From Streptomyces sp. NBC_01016 (GTDB lineage Bacteria > Actinomycetota > Actinomycetes > Streptomycetales > Streptomycetaceae), in the NCBI RefSeq assembly GCF_026341035.1, contig NZ_JAPEOQ010000001.1:1054001-1118000 (forward strand): a stretch of 64,000 bases of DNA, in the 5' to 3' direction. Below are positions 18,638-26,175 of the stretch, piece after piece; positions within the stretch are counted from its first letter, which is position 1; each line of letters opens with the position of its first letter. The position numbers were made by a program, and so were the translations under genes. The notes below the pieces were generated by a model that was not told where the DNA came from, made no database searches, and was given only the letters and a program-made list of their open reading frames with translations.

Positions 18638-19333
18638 CTAACGGCGTAGCGCTTTCGGTTTGCCTGCCTCCACAGGCTGAGTGGCATCGAGATGCGCCCA
18701 GACGATCAGACGGTGACTGTGGCCCCACTCCGGCTCACACGTCGTCAGCGTCAGATAGCGCCCCGGCTCCTGGTAACCGGACTTGCGCGGCACCGGGTCG
18801 ATCACTCCGACATCGCTGGGCAGCGTCTTGTACGGCTTGGTGTCGATGACGTACGTGAACCACGTGGTCCCGTCGGTGAGCACCACCGGGTCACCCGGCC
18901 TGAGCTTGGGGAAGTCCTTGAACGGGTCGCCGTACGTGCGCCGATGGCCGGCGACCGCGAAGTTCCCCTTCTCCCCGAGCCGGGCCGTGCCGGCGTAGTG
19001 CCCGAGCCCCTTCTTGAGGGTGTCGACCTTCGTGTTCTGGAGGACGGGCTTGTTCCACGTGAAACCAAGCCGCGGGATGTACATCACACCGAAGGGCTTG
19101 CCATCCTTGTACGGGCCCTGCTCCGGCGGCGCCGCACTGGTCCGGTCATCGGGCGCCGCACTGGCCACCGGCCGCTTCGCCCACTGGTCCTGGAGGTCGT
19201 CGATCTGGCTGCCCATGGCGCTGTCAGCCTTCACACCGGTCCAGAACAGCACATACGCGACGAACAGCACGATCACGGCGCCGACGGTGATGCAGAGTTC
19301 GCTGAATGTCCTGATGGCGACACGTACCGACAC
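18638..19333 (-). CDS. third class E sortase
   Basis: A 231-residue sortase with an N-terminal anchor (ELCITVGAVIVLFVAYVLFW) and a sortase domain. The catalytic His is in FAVAGHRRTYG and the Cys in RYLTLTTCEPEWG, with the Arg replaced in context by GHSHRLIVWAH (HR rather than YR). GGGGGG precedes the GTG. A parS site (19052-19065) lies within the gene. Substrates are unknown; it may be a paralogue with a distinct sorting signal or a pilin-like role. Confidence 0.88.
   Translation of the reverse strand: MSVRVAIRTFSELCITVGAVIVLFVAYVLFWTGVKADSAMGSQIDDLQDQWAKRPVASAAPDDRTSAAPPEQGPYKDGKPFGVMYIPRLGFTWNKPVLQNTKVDTLKKGLGHYAGTARLGEKGNFAVAGHRRTYGDPFKDFPKLRPGDPVVLTDGTTWFTYVIDTKPYKTLPSDVGVIDPVPRKSGYQEPGRYLTLTTCEPEWGHSHRLIVWAHLDATQPVEAGKPKALRR
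19052..19065. other. parS site inside sortase gene
   Basis: GTTCCACGTGAAAC, preceded by T, is identical to the core of the B. subtilis parS consensus TGTTCCACGTGAAACA. It is the leftmost ParB site seen, about 20 kb from oriC. Confidence 0.75.
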
Positions 19334-19363
19334 AGGCCCCCCAGTACGGCGGCTACTCCATGG

Positions 19364-20131
19364 CTAGTTCACGGGCTTCGCGTAGTGGAGATCCACTGTG
19401 CCCGAGTAACCGGGAAGAGTCATCGCCCCGTCGTCCTCCACTTTCCAGCCGAGCCCGTACGCGTTGACGTACAGCATGTAGTTCTGGATCTCGGGCGAGG
19501 CCGCGACCGCCTGCTTCAGCTTCTCCGGGTCCCCGACCGCGGTGATCTTGTACGGGGGTGAGTAGACCCGGCCCTGGAGGATCAGGGTGTTGCCGACGCA
19601 GCGGACGGCGGACGTGGAGATGAGGCGCTGGTCCATGACCTTGATGCCCTTGGCGCCGCCCTGCCACAGGGCGTTCACCACGGCCTGCAGGTCCTGCTGG
19701 TGGATGACCAGGTCGTTGGGCTGGGGGTCGGGGTAGCCGGGGAGCTTGGGGGCGGCGTTCGGCGGGGCGTCGTCGAGTGTGACGGAGATCGCCTCGCCCT
19801 TCAGCTTCTTCGTCCCGGACGCCTTCTCCAGGGCGTCCACCTTCTCGTCGTCGGCCTTGGTGGAGCCGTTGTCGCGCTCGGCGAGGCGCTCGACGTCGCC
19901 GCGGACCCCGCCGTTGACCGCTTCCAGGTCCTTGTTCTTGCGGCTGCGCTCCTGGATGAGGTCCGAGAGCTTCAGCAGGGACCCGTCCGTCCGGATATTG
20001 GTGCCCTTGGCCGTATTGAAACTGGTGAAAAAGATGAGGCCGGCGAGCGCGAAAACGCCAATGGTGAGCAACCGCACGGGCCGCAGGCGCCCACGGGCGG
20101 AACTCTTGGCAGGGTCGACGGAATTGCTCAA
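19364..20131 (-). CDS. DUF881 family membrane protein
   Basis: A 255-residue protein with an N-terminal signal-anchor (about 19-38, VRLLTIGVFALAGLIFFTSF), a coiled-coil segment (LSDLIQERSRKNKDLEAVN and onward, about 58-120) and a DUF881 domain. The DUF881 domain carries VVNALWQGGAKGIKVMDQR, ILQGRVYSPPYKITAVGDP and the C-terminal VDLHYAKPVN. The fold resembles cell-division proteins of the DivIVA/YlxW group; genes of this family often lie near division genes, and crgA is next door. The start is TTG 20131, with AAGGAG 11 nt upstream; no better start exists. Confidence 0.85.
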   Translation of the reverse strand: MSNSVDPAKSSARGRLRPVRLLTIGVFALAGLIFFTSFNTAKGTNIRTDGSLLKLSDLIQERSRKNKDLEAVNGGVRGDVERLAERDNGSTKADDEKVDALEKASGTKKLKGEAISVTLDDAPPNAAPKLPGYPDPQPNDLVIHQQDLQAVVNALWQGGAKGIKVMDQRLISTSAVRCVGNTLILQGRVYSPPYKITAVGDPEKLKQAVAASPEIQNYMLYVNAYGLGWKVEDDGAMTLPGYSGTVDLHYAKPVN

Positions 20132-20284
20132 CGTACCCTTATCTCCTTCGACGCCACGGAAGCACTACGCTAACGGACGCCCGGAGGAGCACGGGGAATC
20201 CCCACAACTTCCCCTTGTACGCTGCTCCGGAGCCAGCCCACGTACTCTGCGCGGCCACGCAGCGCATCGACAGGAGAGACCCTC

Positions 20285-20542
20285 GTGCCGAAGTCACGTA
20301 TCCGCAAGAAGGCCGACTACACGCCGCCGACGGCGTCGAAGCAGGCAGCCAATATCAAGCTGACCAACCGCGGTTGGGTGGCACCGGTAATGCTGGCGCT
20401 GTTCCTCATCGGGCTCGTCTGGATCGTCATCTTCTACGTGGCCGACGGCACGCTGCCCATCAAGGCGCTCGGCAACTGGAACATCGTCGTGGGCTTCGGC
20501 TTCATCGCCGGAGGCTTCGGCGTCTCCACCCAGTGGAAGTAG
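20285..20542 (+). CDS. crgA: cell division protein CrgA
   Basis: An 85-residue protein starting [15 protein letters not shown] with two transmembrane helices ([20 protein letters not shown] and [18 protein letters not shown]) joined by a short loop, exactly the CrgA layout. In Streptomyces CrgA coordinates septation during aerial growth and affects FtsZ ring formation; in mycobacteria it bridges divisome and wall synthases. The GTG start has AGGAGAG upstream. It is divergent from the DUF881 gene. Confidence 0.95.
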   Translation: MPKSRIRKKADYTPPTASKQAANIKLTNRGWVAPVMLALFLIGLVWIVIFYVADGTLPIKALGNWNIVVGFGFIAGGFGVSTQWK

Positions 20543-20601
20543 CCCTGCCGCGGCTGTGGAAGTAGCCGTGGAAGTAGCTCTGCCCTGAGCTATCCACTGA
20601 G

Positions 20602-20834
20602 TTATCCACAGACTTTCGGCGATTTTCCACAGCCGTGGAAAAGGTCGCATGATCTGTGGATAACCCACTGAGTGTTGACGCCGGTGTGACTGGATCGACT
20701 CCACTCGACCACCTGTTCGCCCCTTGTCCCTCCTGGTCAAACCCGGGTTGACGACAAGGGGCACAGCTGTTCCCCACAGGATGCACAAGATCCGGCACAC
20801 GCTGTGGACAACCCCGGTCATCATCCGTGGACAA
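20602..20834. promoter_or_regulatory. DnaA-box cluster between crgA and rhomboid genes
   Basis: Within the 298-bp spacer between convergent genes are TTATCCACA (20602-20610), TTTTCCACA (20623-20631), CGTGGAAAA (20634-20642), TGTGGATAA (20655-20663), TGTGGACAA (20803-20811) and CGTGGACAA (20826-20834). Three are perfect boxes in one or other orientation. No promoter is needed here, so a DnaA-binding or titration role is likely. S. coelicolor is known to have DnaA-box clusters (named H69, H24, D78) around oriC; this may correspond to one of them. Confidence 0.75.
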
Positions 20835-20840
20835 CCGGGC

Positions 20841-21740
20841 TCAGGTGAGCTGCGCGGTCCTGACGACGACGGTGACCAGCACGGCGATCAGAACCAGCGC
20901 ACAGGTCCCGTACTGCACGAGCGCCCGACGCTCTCGCGGGGCGTGGACCATGGCGTAGCCGACGATCAGACCGCCGACGAGGCCGCCGATGTGCGCCTGC
21001 CAGGCGATGTTGAAGGCCGGGTTGAACGTGAAGATCAGGTTGATCACGAGCAGCGCGATGACCGGCCGCAGATCGTAGTTGAGGCGCCGCATCAGGATCG
21101 CCGTCGCGCCGAACAGACCGAAGATCGCTCCCGAGGCGCCGAGCGAGGGCTGGTTCTGCGCGGAGAGCAGATAGGTCAGGGCGCTGCCCGCCAGACCCGA
21201 GACCAGATACAGCGCGATGTAGCGGGCGCGGCCGAGGGCCGCCTCCAGCGGGCCGCCGATCCACCACAGGCTGAGCATGTTGAAGGCGATGTGGACATAG
21301 GAGCCGTGCAGGAACATCGCGGTGAGCAGCCGGTACCACTGCCCTTCCGCCACGCCTTCGAGGCCGCCGAGGTCGGGCACCCAGGCGAGGCCGAGCATCT
21401 CGAACCGCTCGGTGAACCGCTCGCCGACCGTCATCTGCACCACGAACACGGCCACGCAGAGCCCGAGCAGCACCTTGGTGACCAGACGCGGATCGGAGGT
21501 GATCGTGCCGCCCGCCATGGTCCTCGGCTGGTTCGCGCTCGGCGCGTGCCCGGTCCCCGAGCCGCTGCGCACACACTCCGGGCACTGGAATCCGACGGAC
21601 GCGCTGACCATGCACTCGGGGCAGATGGGCCGCTCGCAGCGGGTGCAGCTGATGGCGGTCGGGCGGTCCGGGTGCCGGTAGCAGCCGGGCAGGCCCTGGG
21701 CGTCCTTCGGTTCCTGCGGGCTGCCGGGCGCCTGGTCCAT
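20841..21740 (-). CDS. rhomboid intramembrane serine protease with N-terminal zinc finger
   Basis: A 299-residue protein. The N-terminal zinc finger (CYRHPDRPTAISCTRCERPI, then CPEC and FQCPEC) comes before six or seven transmembrane helices. The catalytic Ser is in SLGASGAIFGLFGA, and the His in AWQAHIGGLVGGLIVG; HGSYVHIAFNMLSLW is the loop-2 HxxxN oxyanion motif. It would cut membrane proteins within the bilayer; substrates in Streptomyces are unknown. The start ATG 21740 (MDQAPGSPQ) follows AGGGGACGACC. Confidence 0.92.
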   Translation of the reverse strand: MDQAPGSPQEPKDAQGLPGCYRHPDRPTAISCTRCERPICPECMVSASVGFQCPECVRSGSGTGHAPSANQPRTMAGGTITSDPRLVTKVLLGLCVAVFVVQMTVGERFTERFEMLGLAWVPDLGGLEGVAEGQWYRLLTAMFLHGSYVHIAFNMLSLWWIGGPLEAALGRARYIALYLVSGLAGSALTYLLSAQNQPSLGASGAIFGLFGATAILMRRLNYDLRPVIALLVINLIFTFNPAFNIAWQAHIGGLVGGLIVGYAMVHAPRERRALVQYGTCALVLIAVLVTVVVRTAQLT

Positions 21741-21891
21741 GGCGGTCGTCCCCTCGGGTCTCAGGTCTCGGGTCTCGGATCGAGTGATCGGATGCGGTGA
21801 GGTCGGCGCCGCGCGGCTGCGCAACGCACCGCCCCGCCCCCGTGCCTACGAACAGGCGACGGACGGCGGGGCGTATTGGTTCCCTGCGGGA

Positions 21892-22419
21892 CTACCGGGT
21901 CTCTACGGAGACGGCCTCGATGACCACGTCGTTGACCGGCCGGTCGGTGCGCGGGTTGGTCTGCGTACCGGCGATCGCGTCGACGATCTTCTGGCTGGCC
22001 TCGTCGACGACCTCACCGAAGATCGTGTGCTTGCGGGTCAGCCAGGCGGTGGGCGAGACGGTGATGAAGAACTGCGAACCGTTCGTACCGGGCCCCGCGT
22101 TGGCCATCGCCAGCAGGTACGGCTTGGTGAAGGCCAGGTCGGGGTGGAACTCGTCCTCGAACTGGTAGCCCGGGCCGCCCGTGCCGTTGCCCAGCGGGTC
22201 GCCGCCCTGGATCATGAAGCCGCCGATGACGCGGTGGAAGATCGTGCCGTCGTAGAGGGGTGCCGTGGACTTCTCCCCGGTCTCCGGGTTGGTCCATTCA
22301 CGCTCGCCCTTGGCGAGCTCCACGAAGTTCTTGACCGTCTTGGGAGTGTGGTTCGGCAGCAGCCGGACCTCGATGTCGCCCTGGTTGGTCCTGAGAGTGG
22401 CGTACAGCTGCTCGGCCAC
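21892..22419 (-). CDS. ppiA: peptidyl-prolyl cis-trans isomerase, cyclophilin type
   Basis: A 175-residue cytoplasmic cyclophilin with no signal peptide. Active-site residues are in GTIFHRVIGGFMIQGGDP (Arg, Phe, Met, Gln), GTNGSQFFITVSPTAWL and KHTIFGEVVD. It speeds proline isomerisation during folding and binds cyclosporin in related proteins. The GTG start (VAEQLYATL) has GGAAGG 6 nt upstream. It is on the same strand as the rhomboid gene with a 151-bp gap. Confidence 0.93.
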   Translation of the reverse strand: MAEQLYATLRTNQGDIEVRLLPNHTPKTVKNFVELAKGEREWTNPETGEKSTAPLYDGTIFHRVIGGFMIQGGDPLGNGTGGPGYQFEDEFHPDLAFTKPYLLAMANAGPGTNGSQFFITVSPTAWLTRKHTIFGEVVDEASQKIVDAIAGTQTNPRTDRPVNDVVIEAVSVETR

Positions 22420-22701
22420 GATCTGCCTTCCGTTGACATTTGTGCCCCCCGATCCTCGCACGACGCACCCCCGACGGCCCCGGACGGACTTGTCAGGGTT
22501 GTGCGTGGGGTTTCAGCAGCCGAAAACCGGTCTACTCGTAGTCGAAGAGGCGCGCCCCGCCGCGATCCGTGGCATTGTCGTCGCCAAGTCCCTTTATCAA
22601 GCCGTACCAAGCCTTACCACCGCATTGACACTCCTGGCAGGCATGATCCGCGAAAGGGTGGAAAGGTGAAAAACCTGTACGCCACCGAGGAGGAGGATCC
22701 C

Positions 22702-23400
22702 GTGACCCGCATCGACAGCGTGCGTGCCGCGACCGGCTCGGCGAAGGACAGCGTGCTGCATGCCGCGGAAGTGGTGGCGCCCTACGCCGAGTCGGCCAAG
22801 GACCGGGCCACGACGTACGCGCAGGAGGCGCGCGTCGCGCTCGGGCCCAAGGTTTCGCAGGCCGCGCACCAGGCGCGCGCCCAGTACGACACGCACCTCG
22901 CTCCGCGCCTCGAGCAGGCACGGACGCATGTCCCGCCGAAGCTCGACCAGGCCGCGCACGACGCGGCGACCCGCACCCGTGAGGCTGCCCGGCAGGCCGC
23001 GGCGTATTCGAAGCCGCGCATCGAGCAGGCGGTGGCCGCGTCCGAGCCCGCCCGCAAGGAGGCCGTGGCCCGCAGCAGCGCGGCCTACTCAGGACTCCGC
23101 GGCGAGGTCTCGCCGAAGGAGATCCGCAAGCTGGTGCGCAAGCACGAGCGCCGCGCCCGCTCCGGCCGTATCGCCAAGCGTCTCGTCGTACTCGGCATCC
23201 TCGCGGGTGGCGCGTTCGCCGCGTGGAAGTGGTGGGACAAGCAGGCCAACCCGGACTGGCTGGTGGAGCCGCCGGCCGCCACCGAGGTCCCCGACAGCGC
23301 TCCGCTGACCTCCGTCGACGGCAGCGGTCGGGACGTCCTCGACCCGGAAGTAGAGGCGAAGCAGGCCGAGGCGGACACGTCCGTGCAGGACGAGCGCTGA
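22702..23400 (+). CDS. DUF5324 family protein
   Basis: A 232-residue protein of a family restricted to Streptomyces-like actinobacteria. The long Ala/Arg/Glu-rich helical N-terminal half (apolipoprotein-like repeats AKDRATTYAQEARVALGPKV and on) is followed by one transmembrane helix (about 166-183, RLVVLGILAGGAFAAWKWW) and an acidic tail. Function is unknown; the amphipathic helices suggest membrane or nucleoid association. GTG 22702 has AGGAGGAT upstream. An in-frame GTG at 22666 would add 12 residues and is less likely. Confidence 0.82.
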   Translation: MTRIDSVRAATGSAKDSVLHAAEVVAPYAESAKDRATTYAQEARVALGPKVSQAAHQARAQYDTHLAPRLEQARTHVPPKLDQAAHDAATRTREAARQAAAYSKPRIEQAVAASEPARKEAVARSSAAYSGLRGEVSPKEIRKLVRKHERRARSGRIAKRLVVLGILAGGAFAAWKWWDKQANPDWLVEPPAATEVPDSAPLTSVDGSGRDVLDPEVEAKQAEADTSVQDER

Positions 23401-23414
23401 CGCCAGATACGGCG

Positions 23415-23457
23415 AAAGCCCCTCCGACCAGGGAGAACCTGGCCGGAGGGGCTTTTT
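23415..23457. terminator. terminator between DUF5324 gene and tRNA-Ala
   Basis: AAAGCCCCTCCG (23415-23426) pairs with CGGAGGGGCTTT (23444-23455); an inner CCAGG/CCTGG stem extends it, and a T-run follows on the plus strand. Confidence 0.85.
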
Positions 23458-23461
23458 GCTG

Positions 23462-23534
23462 TGGAGCCTAGGGGAGTCGAACCCCTGACATCTGCCATGC
23501 AAAGACAGCGCTCTACCAACTGAGCTAAGGCCCC
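23462..23534 (-). tRNA. tRNA-Ala (TGC)
   Basis: On the minus strand GGGGCCT pairs with AGGCTCC, including the G3-U70 pair that identifies tRNA-Ala. The anticodon loop TTTGCAT gives TGC. The D arm TAGCTCAGTTGGTAGAGC and T arm GGTTCGACTCC are standard. Length is 73 nt, with CCA not encoded. Confidence 0.96.
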
Positions 23535-23718
23535 GAAAACGATGCGTCCCACCGGAATGTTCATGCTCCGGTTCGGCACCGCAGACCAGAGTACCGGGTC
23601 ACCCCCTGAATCCTGCAAAAAGATTGGGGGTCCCGGCGGGCGACCACTCTCCGTAAGATGCCCCCACGTGCTTCGCGGCAGCGAAGGACCGTACTTGGGG
23701 AAGCGATGGGGAGACGCA

Positions 23719-24267
23719 ATGGATGCCGCACAGCAGGAAGCCACCGCAAGAGCCAGAGAGCTCCAGCGGAACTGGTACGGGGAGCCGCTGGGGGCGCTCT
23801 TCCGTCGGCTGATCGAGGACCTGGGGCTCAATCAGGCCCGCCTCGCGGGAGTGCTCGGGCTTTCCGCCCCCATGCTGTCGCAGCTGATGAGCGGTCAGCG
23901 CGCAAAGATCGGCAACCCTGCCGTGGTGCAGCGTGTGCAGCTGCTGCAGTCGCTCGCGGGACAGGTGGCCGACGGCAGCGTCAGCGCGGCCGAGGCCACC
24001 GAGCGGATGGACGAGATCAAGAAGTCGCAGGGTGGGTCGGTGCTCAGCAACACCGGGCAGTCGACGAACAGTTCGGGCGCGCCGACAGTGAAGCGCGTGG
24101 TGCGTGAGATCCAGTCGCTGCTGCGCTCCGTCTCGGCCGCGAGCGACATCATCGACGCGGCGGACTCGCTCGCCCCCAGCCACCCCGAACTGGCAGAGTT
24201 CCTCCGGGTGTACGGCGCGGGGCGCACCTCCGACGCGGTCGCCCACTACCAGTCGCACCAGAGCTGA
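23719..24267 (+). CDS. XRE-type helix-turn-helix DNA-binding protein
   Basis: A 182-residue protein with an N-terminal helix-turn-helix (LGLNQARLAGVLGLSAPMLS, then QLMSGQRAKIGNPAVVQR) and an Ala/Ser-rich helical C-terminal half ending FLRVYGAGRTSDAVAHYQ. It has the look of a regulator, but the target is unknown. ATG 23719 follows GGGGAGACGCA. A kinase gene begins 54 bp downstream on the same strand, so the two may share a transcript and the protein may be a kinase substrate (inference). Confidence 0.85.
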   Translation: MDAAQQEATARARELQRNWYGEPLGALFRRLIEDLGLNQARLAGVLGLSAPMLSQLMSGQRAKIGNPAVVQRVQLLQSLAGQVADGSVSAAEATERMDEIKKSQGGSVLSNTGQSTNSSGAPTVKRVVREIQSLLRSVSAASDIIDAADSLAPSHPELAEFLRVYGAGRTSDAVAHYQSHQS

Positions 24268-24321
24268 CCCCCGCCTGGCGCGGCGCCGTGTCCGGCTCCG
24301 GGAGGGGAGCAACGCTCGACC

Positions 24322-26133
24322 ATGGGTGAGGTCTTCGCCGGCCGGTACGAACTGGCCGATCCGATCGGCCGCGGGGGAGTGGGCGCGGTCTGGCGCGCCT
24401 GGGACCACCGGCGCCGCCGCTATGTGGCGGCGAAGGTACTGCAGCAGTCCGATGCCCACACCCTGCTGCGCTTCGTGCGGGAGCAGGCGCTGCGCATCGA
24501 CCATCCGCACGTCCTGGCCCCGGCCAGCTGGGCGGCGGACGACGACAAGGTCCTTTTCACCATGGACCTGGTCGCCGGCGGCTCGCTCGTCCATCTCGTC
24601 GCGGACTACGGGCCGCTGCCGCCCCAGTTCGCCTGCCTTCTCCTCGACCAGCTCCTCTCCGGGCTCACCGCCGTGCACGCCGAAGGCGTGGTGCACCGCG
24701 ACATCAAGCCCGCCAACCTCCTGCTCGAGGCCACCGGCACCGGGCTGCCGCATCTGCGCGTGTCCGACTTCGGCATCGCGATGCGCAAGGGCGAGCCGCG
24801 TCTGACGGAGGCGGACTATGTGGTGGGCACGCCGGGGTACTTCGCGCCCGAACAGGAGATGGGCGCGGAACCCGACTTCCCCGCGGACCTGTTCGCCGCG
24901 GGGCTCGTCGCGCTCTATCTCCTCGAGGGCGCCAGGCCCGACTCCAAGGCGCTGATCGAACACTTCGAGGAACACGGCACCCCGCGGGCTCCGCAGGGCG
25001 TTCCCGGCCCGCTGTGGGGCGTCCTCGCCGGTCTGCTGCAGCCGGATCCCGATACCCGCTTCCGCACCGCGACGGGCGCCCGCAAGGCCCTTCTCGCCGC
25101 CGCCGAACTCCTCCCGGAGCCGGGCCCCGACGACGAGCTGATCGAGGTCTTCGACCAACTCGGCCCCCTTCCCCCGGGCTTCGGCCCCGGCGGCCCGGCG
25201 GTACGGGGCCGCCGGGCCCGCCCGGTGAGCGGTGCGGGAACGCCGGCGAGCGAGACAGGTATCCCGGCGGGCGGGGCCGATGGGGCGGGGTATGGAGCGG
25301 CGGTGCATGGAGCGGCAGGGCGCGGAATCGGCCCTTCGCCGTACCGGGCGGAGACGTCGGTGCACGAGCAGCTGACGGCAGGGCGAGACGCCCACTCCTC
25401 GGCTCACTGGACGGGCTCGGCGGGGCAGGGAGTGGGCTCGGCCGGGCAGGGGGCGGGCTCGGCCGGGCAGGGAACAGGCTCGGTCGGGCAGGGATCGGGC
25501 TCGGCGGGGCAGGGAGCAGGCTCGGTCGGGCAGGGATCGGGCTCGGCGGGCCAAGGGGCCGGTACGGGCCCATCGGTGCCGCATGTTCCGCATGTTCCGC
25601 ATGTTCCGCCACCACCCACCAACACCCCGCTCCCACCACGGCCTTCGGCTCCCCCCGAGGCCTTGGCGTCCCCCACTCCCTCGGCTCCACCGGCTCCAGC
25701 CGTGCCCCCGGCACCCCGGATTCCTCCCGTGCCCGAGATGCCTCCGGAGCCACCCACCGGCCTCACCCCGCCACCGATCAGCCGCACCACGCCACCGTCC
25801 ACGCACACCTCGCCGTCGGCCGGCCCCAGGCCACCAGCCACGCACACCCCGCCACCGCTTCCCCCGGAGCCGACGCCCGCCCCCGAACCCGTACCCGACG
25901 AGCCCACGCCCGATCCCGCTCCGGAACCGGCCGCCGAACCATCGCTTCTCGCCCCGCACCCGTCCGCCCCCTCCCCGCTCGACCCTCCCCAGGCCCATCA
26001 CTCTCTGTACGCATCGGGTGACGGAGAAGTTCCCCGGGGTAAGCCAGGACCACCCGCGAGGGTGACGATCCCGGTATTGCTCCTGGCCCTGGCCTGTTTC
26101 GCGGTGGGCATCTGGGCACTGACCCGCCCCTGA
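24322..26133 (+). CDS. Ser/Thr protein kinase with repetitive Gly/Pro-rich linker and C-terminal membrane anchor
   Basis: A 603-residue kinase. The catalytic domain (about 8-265) has GRGGVGAVWRAWD, VAAKVL, HRDIKPANLLL, SDFGIAMR and GTPGYFAPEQE, so it should be active. The next ~310 residues are low complexity: seven 7-residue repeats of GSAGQGx (365-413), three VPH triplets and a Pro/Thr/Glu tract. The last ~20 residues form a transmembrane helix (IPVLLLALACFAVGIWAL) with hardly any external part. The kinase is thus tethered through a long flexible arm with no sensor domain. Substrates are unknown. Confidence 0.9.
   Translation: MGEVFAGRYELADPIGRGGVGAVWRAWDHRRRRYVAAKVLQQSDAHTLLRFVREQALRIDHPHVLAPASWAADDDKVLFTMDLVAGGSLVHLVADYGPLPPQFACLLLDQLLSGLTAVHAEGVVHRDIKPANLLLEATGTGLPHLRVSDFGIAMRKGEPRLTEADYVVGTPGYFAPEQEMGAEPDFPADLFAAGLVALYLLEGARPDSKALIEHFEEHGTPRAPQGVPGPLWGVLAGLLQPDPDTRFRTATGARKALLAAAELLPEPGPDDELIEVFDQLGPLPPGFGPGGPAVRGRRARPVSGAGTPASETGIPAGGADGAGYGAAVHGAAGRGIGPSPYRAETSVHEQLTAGRDAHSSAHWTGSAGQGVGSAGQGAGSAGQGTGSVGQGSGSAGQGAGSVGQGSGSAGQGAGTGPSVPHVPHVPHVPPPPTNTPLPPRPSAPPEALASPTPSAPPAPAVPPAPRIPPVPEMPPEPPTGLTPPPISRTTPPSTHTSPSAGPRPPATHTPPPLPPEPTPAPEPVPDEPTPDPAPEPAAEPSLLAPHPSAPSPLDPPQAHHSLYASGDGEVPRGKPGPPARVTIPVLLLALACFAVGIWALTRP
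25414..25560 (+). repeat. 21-bp tandem repeat, seven units, in kinase gene
   Basis: Seven in-frame units of 21 bp encode GSAGQG(V/A/T) or GSVGQGS. Units 4-5 and 6-7 alternate the same two variants, suggesting duplication of a 42-bp pair. The next segment has a 9-bp triplication coding VPH (about 25576-25611). Confidence 0.85.
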
Positions 26134-26175
26134 CCCGTCCCTGACGGGTCCACCCGCGCCCGGAGCCCGCCCCGC

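Noticed and set aside
25414..25560. Seven 21-bp repeats as a possible CRISPR
   Set aside because: Units are contiguous with no unique spacers and keep the kinase frame; an ordinary tandem repeat.
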